A stretch of DNA of 64,000 nucleotides from Silvimonas terrae. Its GTDB lineage: Bacteria > Pseudomonadota > Gammaproteobacteria > Burkholderiales > Chitinibacteraceae. Below are positions 26,451-35,655 of the stretch, piece after piece. Each line of letters opens with the position of its first letter. The stretch's first letter is position 1. A model generated the notes under the pieces. It did no database searches. It saw only the letters and a list, made by a program, of their open reading frames with translations, and had not been told where the DNA came from. A program made the translations under genes and the position numbers. Location: positions 146,118 to 210,117 of the forward strand of contig NZ_JACHHN010000001.1 of assembly GCF_014202765.1 (NCBI RefSeq), written 5' to 3'.

Positions 26451-27707
26451 ATGAAGACCAAACTGAGCCTGATCGCCATGGCCACGCTGCTGGCGGCCGG
26501 CGGTGCAAATGCGGCGTTGTTGCGGATTGCTTGTGGTTCTACCGGCGGTGAGCTGGAGTTGTGTAAACAGTCTGTGGCGGAGTGGGCCAAAAAGACGGGT
26601 AACGAGGTACAAGTGGTGACCCCGCCTAACGATTCCAACGAACGTCTGGCGCTGTATCAACAGATTCTGGGCAGCGGTTCGGACAAGATCGACGTGTTGC
26701 AGATCGACGTGGTGTGGCCCGGTTTGCTGGCCAGCCATCTGGTGGATCTGAAGCCGTACACCAAGGGTGTGGAAAAACAGTATTTCCCCAGCATGATCGC
26801 CAACAATACTGTTGGCGGCAAACTGTTGGCGCTGCCGTGGTTTACCGATGCCGGCCTGTTGTACTACCGCAAGGATTTGCTGGAAAAGTACAAACTGCAA
26901 CCGCCGACCACCTGGGATGAAATGGCCGCTGACGCCAAGAAAGTCCAGGATGGTGAACGCGCTGCCGGCAATGACAAGATGTGGGGTTATGTGTGGCAAG
27001 GCCGCGCCTACGAAGGCCTGACTTGCGATGCGGTGGAGTGGCTGGCCAGCTACAACGGCGGCAGTATCATCGAACCCAATGGCAAGGTCACCATCAACAA
27101 CCCGCAAGCCATCAAAGCCATTGACGGTGCCGCCAAGTGGGTCGGGACCATCTCGCCCAAGGCCGTGCTGAACTACGGCGAAGAAGAAGCGCGCGGTGTG
27201 TTCCAGTCTGGCAATGCGGTGTTCATGCGCAACTGGCCGTATGCCTGGGCGCTGGCGCAAAAGGATGAAAGCCCGGTCAAGGACAAGGTGGGGATCATGG
27301 CCCTGCCCAAGGGCGGTGCCAACGGTCGCAACGCGGCTGCATTGGGTGGCTGGCAACTGGCCGTGTCCAGGTATTCCAAGAACGCCAAGCTGGCGGCTGA
27401 TCTGGCGGTTTACCTGACCAGCGCAGAAGTCCAGAAGATGCGTGCAGTGAGCGGGGCCTACAACCCGACCATGCCGGCGCTGTACAAAGATGCCGATGTG
27501 CTCAAGGCCAACCCGTTCATGGGCGATCTGCTGTCCACGTTCACCAGCGCTGTGGCTCGCCCATCGTCGGTGACTGCTTCCAAGTACAACCAGGTCAGCA
27601 ACCAGTTCTGGAACGCCACGCATGACGTGTTGTCCGGCAACGCCACAGCGACAGACGCGCTGGGCCGTCTGGATGCATCGCTCAAGCGTATGGGCCCCTG
27701 GAAGTAA
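26451..27707 (+). CDS. ABC transporter substrate-binding protein, alpha-glucoside (trehalose/maltose) type
   Basis: 418 residues. The ATG at 26451 follows GAGAGGAG by 6-7 bases; the longer frame runs through the repeat and is rejected. The signal peptide MKTKLSLIAMATLLAAGGANA is followed by a family-1 solute-binding fold: LRIACGSTGGELELCKQ, DVLQIDVVWPGLLASHLVDL, FTDAGLLYYRKDLL, GVFQSGNAVFMRNWPYAWAL. It is closest in style to ThuE/AglE proteins. It heads an operon with two permeases, a GH13 glucosidase and an ATPase, which points to uptake of an alpha-linked disaccharide. The sugar cannot be fixed from sequence alone. Confidence 0.9.
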   Translation: MKTKLSLIAMATLLAAGGANAALLRIACGSTGGELELCKQSVAEWAKKTGNEVQVVTPPNDSNERLALYQQILGSGSDKIDVLQIDVVWPGLLASHLVDLKPYTKGVEKQYFPSMIANNTVGGKLLALPWFTDAGLLYYRKDLLEKYKLQPPTTWDEMAADAKKVQDGERAAGNDKMWGYVWQGRAYEGLTCDAVEWLASYNGGSIIEPNGKVTINNPQAIKAIDGAAKWVGTISPKAVLNYGEEEARGVFQSGNAVFMRNWPYAWALAQKDESPVKDKVGIMALPKGGANGRNAAALGGWQLAVSRYSKNAKLAADLAVYLTSAEVQKMRAVSGAYNPTMPALYKDADVLKANPFMGDLLSTFTSAVARPSSVTASKYNQVSNQFWNATHDVLSGNATATDALGRLDASLKRMGPWK

Positions 27708-27737
27708 GCACGCTTCGCGTGTGGTGAGGGGAGTAGC

Positions 27738-27808
27738 GTAGGGTGGATTCGGAGCGATAGCGACAATCCACCAGCACTACGGCGGATTGCTACGCGAATC
27801 CACCCTAC
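27738..27808. repeat. GTAGGGTGGATTCG palindromic element
   Basis: Left arm 27738-27751 (GTAGGGTGGATTCG) and right arm 27795-27808 (CGAATCCACCCTAC) pair perfectly over 14 bp. It sits between the binding-protein and permease genes. Related copies are at 29659, 29878 and 32883. Confidence 0.9.
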
Positions 27809-27900
27809 GGCTACTTCGACATCCGCATCACTGACACTGCCATGCTGGTTATGCGGAAGTAACCCCTCACTCCTCCCACCTCACTCCTCACAGGTGTTAC

Positions 27901-28800
27901 ATGGATGACTCGCTGATCGCGCGCGCCCGCAGGCGGCAGGCGTACTGGCTGGTGCTGCCCGTGATTGTGGTGCTGGCGGCGATTGCCGGCTGGCCTTTGC
28001 TGCGCACCATCTGGTTCAGCCTGACCAACGCCCAGCTTTCTGACATGGGTAACAGCCAGTTTGTTGGCCTTGCCAATTACGTGGGCGAGGCCGGTGTGCT
28101 GCGTGATGGCGAATGGTGGAACTCCGTGCGCAACACGCTGTTTTTTGCCGTGATTTCGGTGATTCTGGAAACGCTGCTGGGCCTGGGCGTTGCGCTCTTG
28201 CTCAACACGCCGTCCCGTATCCAGGCACTGCTGCGCGCTGCGGTACTGGTGCCGTGGGCGATTCCGACCGTGGTGTCGGCCAAAATGTGGTCGTGGATGC
28301 TGAACGACCAGTTTGGCGTGGTGAACGCCATGCTGCAGAACCTGCACCTCATCTCGTCACCGCTGGCGTTTACCGCAGACCCGCATTTGTCGTTCCCGAC
28401 CATCATCATGGTCGATGTCTGGAAAACCACGCCGTTCATGGCCTTGCTGATCCTGGCTGCGCTGCAACTGGTGCCGGAAGATTGTTACGAAGCCGCGCAT
28501 ATGGATGGCGTGCCGCGCTGGCGCATTTTCCGCTACATCACGCTGCCGCTGATCATGCCGGGCGTTCTGGTCGCCATGATTTTCCGCACGCTGGACGCGC
28601 TGCGGGTGTTCGATCTGATTTACGTGATGACGTCCAACAGCCATGTCACCAAGAGCATGTCGGTGTATGTGCGTGAGCAATTGATCGACTTCCAGCAAGT
28701 GGGCTACGGCTCTGCCTCTGCCACCTTGTTGTTCCTGATCATTGCCGTCTCGACCACCATTTACATGGTGGGCACCCGTACCCGCGTGGAGGGCAACTGA
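27901..28800 (+). CDS. ABC sugar permease (MalF/ThuF type)
   Basis: 299 residues with six predicted membrane segments, the first at about 14-34 (AYWLVLPVIVVLAAIAGWPLL). The EAA loop that contacts the ATPase is EAAHMDGVPRWRIFRYITLP. CACAGGTG lies just before the ATG. The stop overlaps the next ATG by one base, so the two permeases are translationally coupled. Its length and the short N-terminus fit the ThuF/AglF class rather than enteric MalF. Confidence 0.93.
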   Translation: MDDSLIARARRRQAYWLVLPVIVVLAAIAGWPLLRTIWFSLTNAQLSDMGNSQFVGLANYVGEAGVLRDGEWWNSVRNTLFFAVISVILETLLGLGVALLLNTPSRIQALLRAAVLVPWAIPTVVSAKMWSWMLNDQFGVVNAMLQNLHLISSPLAFTADPHLSFPTIIMVDVWKTTPFMALLILAALQLVPEDCYEAAHMDGVPRWRIFRYITLPLIMPGVLVAMIFRTLDALRVFDLIYVMTSNSHVTKSMSVYVREQLIDFQQVGYGSASATLLFLIIAVSTTIYMVGTRTRVEGN

Positions 28801-29630
28801 TGAAAAAGAACCCTTGGGGCGTGATCGGGTTTTACGCGGCATCGATTGTCGTACTGATCTTTGCGTTGTTCCCGTTCTACTACGCCATTGTGTCGTCGCT
28901 GAAAAACGGCAGTGCGCTGTTTTCCACGTCGCTGTGGCCGGCGCACCCGTCGCTGGCCAATTACATCGCCATCTTCAAAGAGCAGTCTTTTGGCGCCAAC
29001 CTGGCCAACTCCGTGTTTGTGGCGGGCGGCGTGGTGGCGTTCTCGCTGGGCTTGTCCATGCTGGCGGCGTATGCCCTGGGGCGGGTGTCGTTCCGTGGGC
29101 GTGGCACCTTGATGATGTGCATTTTGTCGGTGTCCATGTTCCCGCAAGTGGCGCTGTTGTCGGGTTTGTTCGAGTTGATTCGCACTCTGGGTTTGTACGA
29201 CAGCCTGTGGGCGCTGATGCTGGCCGACCTGATTTTTACGCTGCCGTTCACCGTGTGGGTGCTGGTTACCTTTATGCGTGACCTGCCCAAAGAGATTGAA
29301 GAAGCGGCGGTGATGGATGGCGTGGGTATCTTCACGCTGATCTTTCGCATTTTCTTGCCACTGCTGTGGCCGGCGCTGGTGGCCACGGGTTTGCTGGCCT
29401 TTATTGCGGCGTGGAACGAGTTCCTGTTTGCCCTGACCTTCACGCTTTCTAACGATGAACGCACCGTACCGGTGGCCATTGCGCTGATCTCTGGCGGCAG
29501 TAGTTTTGAATTGCCCTGGGGCTTGCTGATGGCGGCTTCGGTGATTGTGACAGTGCCGTTGATTGCGCTGGTGCTGATTTTCCAGCGGCACATTGTGTCC
29601 GGGCTGACGGCCGGGGCGGTAAAGGGGTAG
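28800..29630 (+). CDS. ABC sugar permease (MalG/ThuG type)
   Basis: 276 residues, six membrane segments. The EAA loop is EEAAVMDGVGIFTLIFRIFLP, followed by WNEFLFALTFT, and the C-terminus is QRHIVSGLTAGAVKG, the usual MalG-type ending. It partners the upstream permease as the second half of the channel. A 364-bp repeat-filled gap separates it from the GH13 gene. Confidence 0.93.
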   Translation: MKKNPWGVIGFYAASIVVLIFALFPFYYAIVSSLKNGSALFSTSLWPAHPSLANYIAIFKEQSFGANLANSVFVAGGVVAFSLGLSMLAAYALGRVSFRGRGTLMMCILSVSMFPQVALLSGLFELIRTLGLYDSLWALMLADLIFTLPFTVWVLVTFMRDLPKEIEEAAVMDGVGIFTLIFRIFLPLLWPALVATGLLAFIAAWNEFLFALTFTLSNDERTVPVAIALISGGSSFELPWGLLMAASVIVTVPLIALVLIFQRHIVSGLTAGAVKG

Positions 29631-29994
29631 GGCGGTGGCGCGCTGCAATCCACTGTCGCGATGGTGGATTGTCGCCAAGGCTCCGAATCCACCCTACGCC
29701 GTTGTTCCTTTGTGGCGCAAAAAACAGTAATACGCAGACCTGTGACTCGTCATTCCCGCGAAGGCGGGAATCCAGTTCTGAACAAACTGTGCCGAAGGCA
29801 CTTGCACCGTGGTTTTAGTAAACATTGCAGCTGGATTCCGGCTCAAGGCCGGAATGACGAAGTGGTGTGCAAAGGCTGTAGGGTGGATTCGCGTAGCAAT
29901 CCACGTTACGCCCCCAACAAATTCCGGTGTGCAGCCCAACCCGCTGCACCCAACCAACAACCGAACAAACATCAACCGAGCAGGAGACCATCTC
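29631..29994. repeat. Intergenic gap filled with repeat fragments
   Basis: It contains a half copy of the GTAGGGTGGATTCG family (about 29659-29697), a second half copy (from 29878), and two short hairpins of the CATTCCCGC / GCGGGAATCCAG and GGATTCCGG / CCGGAATGACG types (about 29750-29775 and 29832-29860). No gene. A ribosome site for the next gene (CAGGAGACC) lies at its end. The gap interrupts an otherwise tight operon. Confidence 0.8.
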
Positions 29995-31623
29995 ATGTCC
30001 CAACCCCAAACCAACTGGTGGCGCGGCGCTGTCATTTACCAGGTTTACCCACGCAGCTTTCAGGACAGCAATGGCGATGGCATCGGCGACCTGCCGGGCG
30101 TGACGCAACGGCTGGAGCACATTGCCAGCCTGGGCGCGCAAGCCGTGTGGCTGTCGCCGTTCTTCACCAGCCCCATGCTGGATTTTGGCTACGACGTGTC
30201 CGACTACTGCGATGTCGACCCCATCTTTGGCACGTTGGCGGACTTCGACAAACTGGTTGCGCGTGCGCATGCGCTGGGTTTGAAGGTGCTGATTGATCTG
30301 GTGCTGAGCCATACTTCTGACCAGCACCCCTGGTTCAAGGAAAGCCGCAGCAGCCGGGACAACGCCAGAAAAGACTGGTACGTGTGGGCAGAATCCAAAG
30401 AAGATGGCACGCCGCCGAACAACTGGCTGTCAATCTTCGGTGGTTCGGCCTGGCAGTGGGACACCCGCCGCCAGCAGTACTACATGCACAACTTCCTGAC
30501 CAGCCAGCCCGATCTGAACTTCCACACCCCGGCGGTGCAGGATGCCTTGCTGGATGTGGCGAAATTCTGGCTGGATCGCGGCGTAGATGGTTTCCGCCTG
30601 GATACCGTCAATTTCTACGTGCACGACCAACAACTGCGCGACAACCCGGCCATGCCACGCGGCAATATCTCCAACACCGCGCCGATGGTGAATCCGTACA
30701 CCCGCCAGCAACACGTGCACGACAAAACGCAGCCAGAGAACCTGTTGTTCCTGCAAAAGCTGCGGGCGCTGTGTGACAAGTACGACGACATCACCACGAT
30801 TGGCGAGATTGGTGACGATCACCAGTACCAGACACTCGCCCAGTACACCGAAGGCAACAATCGCCTGCACATGGCCTACGTGTTCGCGCTGCTGACCGAA
30901 ATGTGCGAGCCCAAATACCTGCATGGCGTGCTGGCCGAGTATCTGCGTGACGCCGGCAACGCGTATGTGTGCTGGTCGCTGGGCAACCACGACGTGCCGC
31001 GTCTGGTCACCCGCTGGGCCGCGCTGGGTGGCGATGAACGTCAACGCGCCAACATCCTGGGCGCTTTCCTGATGTCCCTGCCGGGCGCCGTGTGTATTTA
31101 CGAAGGCGAAGAACTGGGCCTGACCGATGTGGATGTGCCGTTTGAGCTGATGCAAGACCCGTATGGCATCACCATGTGGCCGGAATTCAAAGGCCGCGAC
31201 GGCTGCCGCACGCCGATGCCGTGGGATCACAGCGCGCATCTGGGCTTTACCACCGGCACGCCATGGCTGCCGCTGGGTGAAGCGCACGGCAACAAGACGG
31301 TGGCCGACCAGGAAACGGATGTGGCATCGGTTATGAACGACTATCGCCGTTTTATCAGCTGGCGCAAGACGCAGGCCGCCGTGCAGTTTGGCAATCTGAA
31401 ACTGCTGGATGCCCATGACCAGGTGGTGGCCTTTGTGCGTCAGCATGGCGATGAAACCACGCTGTGTGCGTTCAACCTGTCGGACAAACCGGCCACCTTC
31501 AAGCTGCCCGCCGGTGTGCAGGGCAGCAATATCGGTGGTCATGATTTCAGTGGTCATCTGGGCAACGGCCAGATTGATTTGGGGCCTTTGCAGGCATGTT
31601 TTGCGCGTGTCACGGGCGTTTAA
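29995..31623 (+). CDS. GH13 alpha-glucosidase
   Basis: 542 residues from the ATG at 29995, with CAGGAGA upstream. Cytoplasmic (no signal peptide). The GH13 regions are clear: WWRGAVIYQVYPRSFQDSNG, catalytic nucleophile Asp in GFRLDTVNF, acid/base Glu in TIGEIGDD, and third acid in LGNHDVPRLVTRW. A C-terminal beta domain follows. It resembles AglA/oligo-1,6-glucosidase enzymes that hydrolyse disaccharides brought in by the adjacent ABC importer. Trehalose, maltose, sucrose isomers or isomaltose are all possible substrates. Confidence 0.93.
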   Translation: MSQPQTNWWRGAVIYQVYPRSFQDSNGDGIGDLPGVTQRLEHIASLGAQAVWLSPFFTSPMLDFGYDVSDYCDVDPIFGTLADFDKLVARAHALGLKVLIDLVLSHTSDQHPWFKESRSSRDNARKDWYVWAESKEDGTPPNNWLSIFGGSAWQWDTRRQQYYMHNFLTSQPDLNFHTPAVQDALLDVAKFWLDRGVDGFRLDTVNFYVHDQQLRDNPAMPRGNISNTAPMVNPYTRQQHVHDKTQPENLLFLQKLRALCDKYDDITTIGEIGDDHQYQTLAQYTEGNNRLHMAYVFALLTEMCEPKYLHGVLAEYLRDAGNAYVCWSLGNHDVPRLVTRWAALGGDERQRANILGAFLMSLPGAVCIYEGEELGLTDVDVPFELMQDPYGITMWPEFKGRDGCRTPMPWDHSAHLGFTTGTPWLPLGEAHGNKTVADQETDVASVMNDYRRFISWRKTQAAVQFGNLKLLDAHDQVVAFVRQHGDETTLCAFNLSDKPATFKLPAGVQGSNIGGHDFSGHLGNGQIDLGPLQACFARVTGV

Positions 31624-31642
31624 ACCAGAACAGTTCTTGCGA

Positions 31643-31666
31643 GGCGGGCACACGGTGGTGCCCGCC
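31643..31666 (+). other. Intercistronic hairpin without T-run
   Basis: Perfect 9-bp stem GGCGGGCAC / GTGCCCGCC with a 6-base loop, between the glucosidase and ATPase genes. With no T-run it is more likely an mRNA-stabilising or processing hairpin than a terminator. Confidence 0.6.
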
Positions 31667-31686
31667 AGCACCGGGGAGACAAGCAC

Positions 31687-32808
31687 ATGAGCCACATTCA
31701 GCTCAAAGGTTTGCAAAAGAAATTTGGCGATACGCTGGTGTTGTCCGATGTCGATCTGGACATCAAACACGGTGAGTTCTGCGTGTTTATCGGCCCCTCC
31801 GGCTGTGGCAAGTCCACCTTGCTGCGCATTATTGCCGGGCTGGAAGCGCCCACAGGCGGTGATCTGTTCATTGGCGAAACGCGCGTTAACGACGTGCTGC
31901 CCGCCAAGCGCGATATCGCCATGGTGTTCCAGAGCTACGCGCTCTATCCGCACATGACGGTGGAAGAGAACATGGCCTTTGGCCTGCGTCACCTCAACCT
32001 GCCCGCGGGCGAAATCGAACAACGTCTTGCCACTGCCGCGCAGGCACTGAACCTGACCAATTTGTTGAAGCGCAAGCCCAAGGAACTCTCGGGTGGTCAG
32101 CGCCAGCGGGTGGCGATCGGGCGGGCCATTGTGCGCAAGCCCAAGGTCTTTTTGTTTGACGAACCGCTGTCTAACCTGGACGCCGCGCTGCGCGTGAAAA
32201 CGCGGGTGGAGATCGCCAAGCTGCACCACAGCCTGCCGGACGTGAGCATGATCTATGTCACGCACGACCAGGTGGAGGCCATGACGCTGGGCGACAAGAT
32301 TGTGCTGCTGCGCCCGTTGTCCGGCCAGGATGACTTGCCCAGTGTTGCGCAGGTGGGCCACCCGCTGGAGCTTTATCACCATCCGGCCAACCGTTTTGTC
32401 GCCGGTTTCATTGGGTCCCCAGCCATGAATTTTTTTGAGGGCACGGTACGGGCAATCAATCTGTCCTCGGTGGAGGTGGCGGTGGCGGGCGGTGAACTGT
32501 CGGCCTCGGTCGAAGGCGCGGGTTTGACGGAAGGCGCGCCGGTGACGCTGGGCATCCGTCCGGAACATATCCAGGTGGGCAGCGGCAATCTCAGCGGCAA
32601 GGTGATGCATCTGGAGCCCTTGGGCGAACACACTTATCTGCATCTGCAGACCTCTTTGTCGCCAGCGTCACTGATCGCCAAAACCCCGCGTGAAGACGTG
32701 AAGCTGGGTGAAACGGTGGCGTTTACCTTGCCGGCGCACGCCATGCATTTGTTCGATGCCAAGGGCGATGCGCACAAACGCACTGCGGTGCAGGAAGCGA
32801 CGGTTTGA
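31687..32808 (+). CDS. Sugar ABC transporter ATPase (MalK/UgpC type)
   Basis: 373 residues. Walker A GPSGCGKST, Q-loop VFQSYALYPHM, signature LSGGQRQRV, Walker B VFLFDEP, H-loop YVTHDQVEAM. A C-terminal MalK-type OB-fold regulatory domain follows (about 240-373, including GIRPEHIQV). It energises the two upstream permeases. A GGGGAGA ribosome site precedes the ATG. Confidence 0.95.
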   Translation: MSHIQLKGLQKKFGDTLVLSDVDLDIKHGEFCVFIGPSGCGKSTLLRIIAGLEAPTGGDLFIGETRVNDVLPAKRDIAMVFQSYALYPHMTVEENMAFGLRHLNLPAGEIEQRLATAAQALNLTNLLKRKPKELSGGQRQRVAIGRAIVRKPKVFLFDEPLSNLDAALRVKTRVEIAKLHHSLPDVSMIYVTHDQVEAMTLGDKIVLLRPLSGQDDLPSVAQVGHPLELYHHPANRFVAGFIGSPAMNFFEGTVRAINLSSVEVAVAGGELSASVEGAGLTEGAPVTLGIRPEHIQVGSGNLSGKVMHLEPLGEHTYLHLQTSLSPASLIAKTPREDVKLGETVAFTLPAHAMHLFDAKGDAHKRTAVQEATV

Positions 32809-32882
32809 CGGGTTTGGAAGGGTAGTAGAAGGTCTCCTCTTGAAGTGATTGAACAGCACCCATGTGGTGCGGGCAGGAGGCG

Positions 32883-32959
32883 GTAGGGTGGATTCGGCGC
32901 GGTAGCGACAATCCACCATCGCACAGGCGGATTGTCACTGCGTTCCGAATCCACCCTAC
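32883..32959. repeat. GTAGGGTGGATTCG palindromic element
   Basis: 14-bp perfect arms at 32883-32896 and 32946-32959. The interior (GCGACAATCCACC, GGCGGATTG) matches the copy at 27738. A short GTTCCGGCG / CGCCGGAATGACG hairpin follows at about 32965-32989. Confidence 0.9.
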
Positions 32960-33058
32960 GGTCGGTTCCGGCGTGCGCCGGAATGACGAGCCGGGGCAGA
33001 GCCTGGTACAGCGGCGGGGGCATCAAACAGCAAGAAAAAACAGCAGAAAAGAAAGGAG

Positions 33059-33141
33059 CAGTGGTCAGCCCCATCACCGTCAAGGCGGCACAGCCGGTGC
33101 GGCAGAGGAGAGTGCCGCAAACAGCATGGAGCTGACCACTG
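33059..33141. repeat. 11-bp inverted repeat around a 61-bp loop
   Basis: CAGTGGTCAGC (33059-33069) and GCTGACCACTG (33131-33141) pair perfectly. It is preceded by an A-rich tract. I see no gene in 32809-33376; the role is unknown. Confidence 0.5.
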
Positions 33142-33262
33142 GAAGGCGCAGATGTCCTTCAGACCAAAGATTTTGCGAATGACGCGTTGCCCGACAAAAC
33201 AAGACCGGCCTGGCAACGCAATTGCGGGCCGGTCCTACTGCTCGGTTGCTGCAAGGCGCGCC

Positions 33263-33375
33263 GCGGCGAACAAAACCCAGCGAAGCGGTGCCGACAAGGC
33301 GTGTGAAGCGAAGACAGTACATTGAGTACGGCAAGCGAGCACAACGCAGTCGGCAGGGTTTTGTTAGTCGCGGTG
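33263..33375. repeat. Roughly 113-bp dispersed palindromic element, copy B
   Basis: Ends GCGGCGAACAAAACCC and GGGTTTTGTTAGTCGCGG are near-complementary. The interior holds AGCGAAGCGGTGCCGACAAG and GTACGGCAAGCGAGCACAAC, shared with copies at 52292 and (inverted) 26270. It abuts the araA stop codon and might act as its 3' hairpin. Confidence 0.8.
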
Positions 33376-33376
33376 G

Positions 33377-34882
33377 TTACTGCTTGCAGAAGTTGAAGAA
33401 CACCTCGTTCCAGTTCAGTTCATTCTTGAACGCACCCAGTTCGGTGCGCTTGCCAATCTGCACGTATTCAATGCCGGTCATTTCCGCAAACAAACGCAGT
33501 TGTTCCTGCGTCACGCCCTGCGTGTACACGGCGTGGTGTGCGCCACCTGCGTAAATCCAGGCGGCAGCGCTGGTTTGCAGGTCTGGCAGGGCTTTCCAGA
33601 CCGCGCGGGCCACGGGCAATGCCGGCAGGGGCTTGGGTTGTTCGACGGTTTCCAGATCGTTGGCAATCAGGCGGAAGCGGTTGCCCATGTCGATCAGCGT
33701 GACGTTGATGGCCGGGCCTGGGCGCGCGCTGAACACCAGGCGCGCCGGGTCGGCCTTCTTGCCGATCGACAACGGCTGTACATCCAGCAAGGGTTTTTCA
33801 TCATTGGCAATGGACGGACAGACTTCCAGCATATGGGCGCCAATCACCAGTTCGTTGCCTGGCGTAAAGTCATAGGTGTAGTCCTCCATGAACGATGCAC
33901 CGCCTTGCTGGCCGGCGCTCATCACCTTGATGGCGCGCAGCAGGGCTGAGGTCTTCCAGTCGCCTTCCGCGCCAAAGCCGTAGCCCTGTTGCATCAGCCG
34001 TTGTACCGCCAGACCCGGCAGTTGGGTCAGGCCGTAGAGGTTTTCAAAGGTGGTGGTAAAGGCGTGGAAGCCACCTTTGTCCAGGAAATGCTTGATGCCC
34101 AGTTCAATGCGGGCGGCGTCGAGCAGATGGCTGCGCTTGTCGCCGCTGTTTTTCACGGCGTCCGAGAGCGTGTAGCTGGATTCGTACTCGGTAATGAGCG
34201 CGTCCAGTTCTTCTTGCGTGACAGCCTCAACCGACTTGACCAGGTCACCCAGTCCATAGGCATGCACGGCGTAGCCAAAGCGGATTTGCGCGGCGACCTT
34301 GTCGCCTTCGGTCACGGCCACTTCACGCATATTGTCGCCAAAGCGCGCTACTTTCAGATTGCGGCTGTCGTGCACGGCGGCAGCCACGCGAATCCAGTCA
34401 CCCAGTTGGGTAGCCACAGAAGGGTCTTGCCAGTGGCCGACCACCACGTGGTATTGCTTGCGCATGCGTGCGCCGATGAAGCCGAACTCGCGGCCGCCGT
34501 GGGCGGTCTGGTTCAGGTTCATGAAGTCCATATCCATGCTGTTCCACGGCACCACCGAGTTGAACTGCGTATGCAGTTGCATCATCGGTTTTTCCAGCAC
34601 GGCCAGCCCGTTGATCCACATTTTGGCCGGGCTGAAAGTGTGCAGCCAGGTCACCAGACCAATACAGTTTTTGGCGTAATTGGCATCGCGGCACAGTTGC
34701 AAAATGCCTTCTTGCGAGGTCACGGTCTCCTTGATGACCAGCTTTACCGGCAGGTTGGCTTCCGCGTTCAGACCCTTGACGATGCGTTCGGCGTTTTCCG
34801 CCACTTGTGCCAGGGTTTTTTTGCCGTACAGGTGCTGACTGCCTACGACAAACCAGACTTCCAGTTCTTTGAAGAATTCCAT
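33377..34882 (-). CDS. araA: L-arabinose isomerase
   Basis: 501 residues, the usual AraA length. It converts L-arabinose to L-ribulose using a divalent metal. Recognisable regions: [13 protein letters not shown] at the N-terminus, [54 protein letters not shown] and FMEDYTYDF (holding the metal-binding Glu residues of the family). It is the last gene of araB-araD-araA, 34 bp after araD. Confidence 0.98.
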   Translation of the reverse strand: MEFFKELEVWFVVGSQHLYGKKTLAQVAENAERIVKGLNAEANLPVKLVIKETVTSQEGILQLCRDANYAKNCIGLVTWLHTFSPAKMWINGLAVLEKPMMQLHTQFNSVVPWNSMDMDFMNLNQTAHGGREFGFIGARMRKQYHVVVGHWQDPSVATQLGDWIRVAAAVHDSRNLKVARFGDNMREVAVTEGDKVAAQIRFGYAVHAYGLGDLVKSVEAVTQEELDALITEYESSYTLSDAVKNSGDKRSHLLDAARIELGIKHFLDKGGFHAFTTTFENLYGLTQLPGLAVQRLMQQGYGFGAEGDWKTSALLRAIKVMSAGQQGGASFMEDYTYDFTPGNELVIGAHMLEVCPSIANDEKPLLDVQPLSIGKKADPARLVFSARPGPAINVTLIDMGNRFRLIANDLETVEQPKPLPALPVARAVWKALPDLQTSAAAWIYAGGAHHAVYTQGVTQEQLRLFAEMTGIEYVQIGKRTELGAFKNELNWNEVFFNFCKQ

Positions 34883-34916
34883 GTGATCGTTCTCGTATCC
34901 GGTGAAGAGGGGTTGT

Positions 34917-35654
34917 TCAGGCCACGCGGCGCGGCTTGGCGGGGACGGCCTCGGGCGGGGTGCCCTGGCCGTAGTACGCGTTGCTGCCGTGCTTGCGCAG
35001 GTAGTGTTTGTTCAACAGGTGATCGGGGATGGCGTGCTGGCTGGCGTTGAGCATCACGGTAAAGAGCGCCATGCGCGCCACTTCTTCCAGCACCACCGCG
35101 TTGTGCACGGCGTTGTCGGCGTCTTTGCCCCAGGCAAACGGCGCGTGTTCGCTGACCAGAATGCCCGGGATAGCCATGACGTCGCCATCACCGATCGTTT
35201 CGATAATCACCTTGCCGGTATTGGCCTCATACGCGCTCTCGATCTCCGCCGCGCTCAGCGCACGGGTGCAGGGGATCGCGCCGTAGAAGTAATCAGCGTG
35301 GGTGGTGCCCAGCGCGGGGATGTCCCGGCAGGCCTGCGCCCAGGAGGTGGCATGGGTAGAGTGCGTGTGCACAATGCCGCCAATCTGCGGGTACCGGTTG
35401 TACAGCGCCAGGTGCGTGGGTGTGTCCGAGGACGGGCGCAGCGTGCCTTCGACCCGCTCGCCATTCAGATCGAGCACCACCATGTCTTCAACCTTCATGC
35501 GCTCATAGCTCACGCCGCTGGGCTTGATGGCGACCAGATTGCGTTCACGATCAATCCCGCTGACATTGCCCCAGGTGAAGGTCACCAGCCCGTGTTTGGG
35601 CAGTTCCAGATTGGCGGCCAGCACTTCTTCTTTCAGTTGCAGGACGGTCGGCAT
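34917..35654 (-). CDS. araD: L-ribulose-5-phosphate 4-epimerase
   Basis: 245 residues, class-II aldolase fold. The zinc histidines lie in [15 protein letters not shown] and [13 protein letters not shown]; the phosphate-binding stretches TWGNVSG and IKPSGVSYE are present. It produces D-xylulose 5-phosphate, the exit to the pentose phosphate pathway. It begins one base after the araB stop, so the two are almost certainly co-translated. Confidence 0.98.
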   Translation of the reverse strand: MPTVLQLKEEVLAANLELPKHGLVTFTWGNVSGIDRERNLVAIKPSGVSYERMKVEDMVVLDLNGERVEGTLRPSSDTPTHLALYNRYPQIGGIVHTHSTHATSWAQACRDIPALGTTHADYFYGAIPCTRALSAAEIESAYEANTGKVIIETIGDGDVMAIPGILVSEHAPFAWGKDADNAVHNAVVLEEVARMALFTVMLNASQHAIPDHLLNKHYLRKHGSNAYYGQGTPPEAVPAKPRRVA

Positions 35655-35655
35655 A

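Noticed and set aside
30430-32643. 737-codon open frame on the minus strand
   Set aside because: It is antisense to the GH13 and ATPase genes, which carry all their family motifs. The antisense product is His/Arg/Gln-rich without a recognisable domain.
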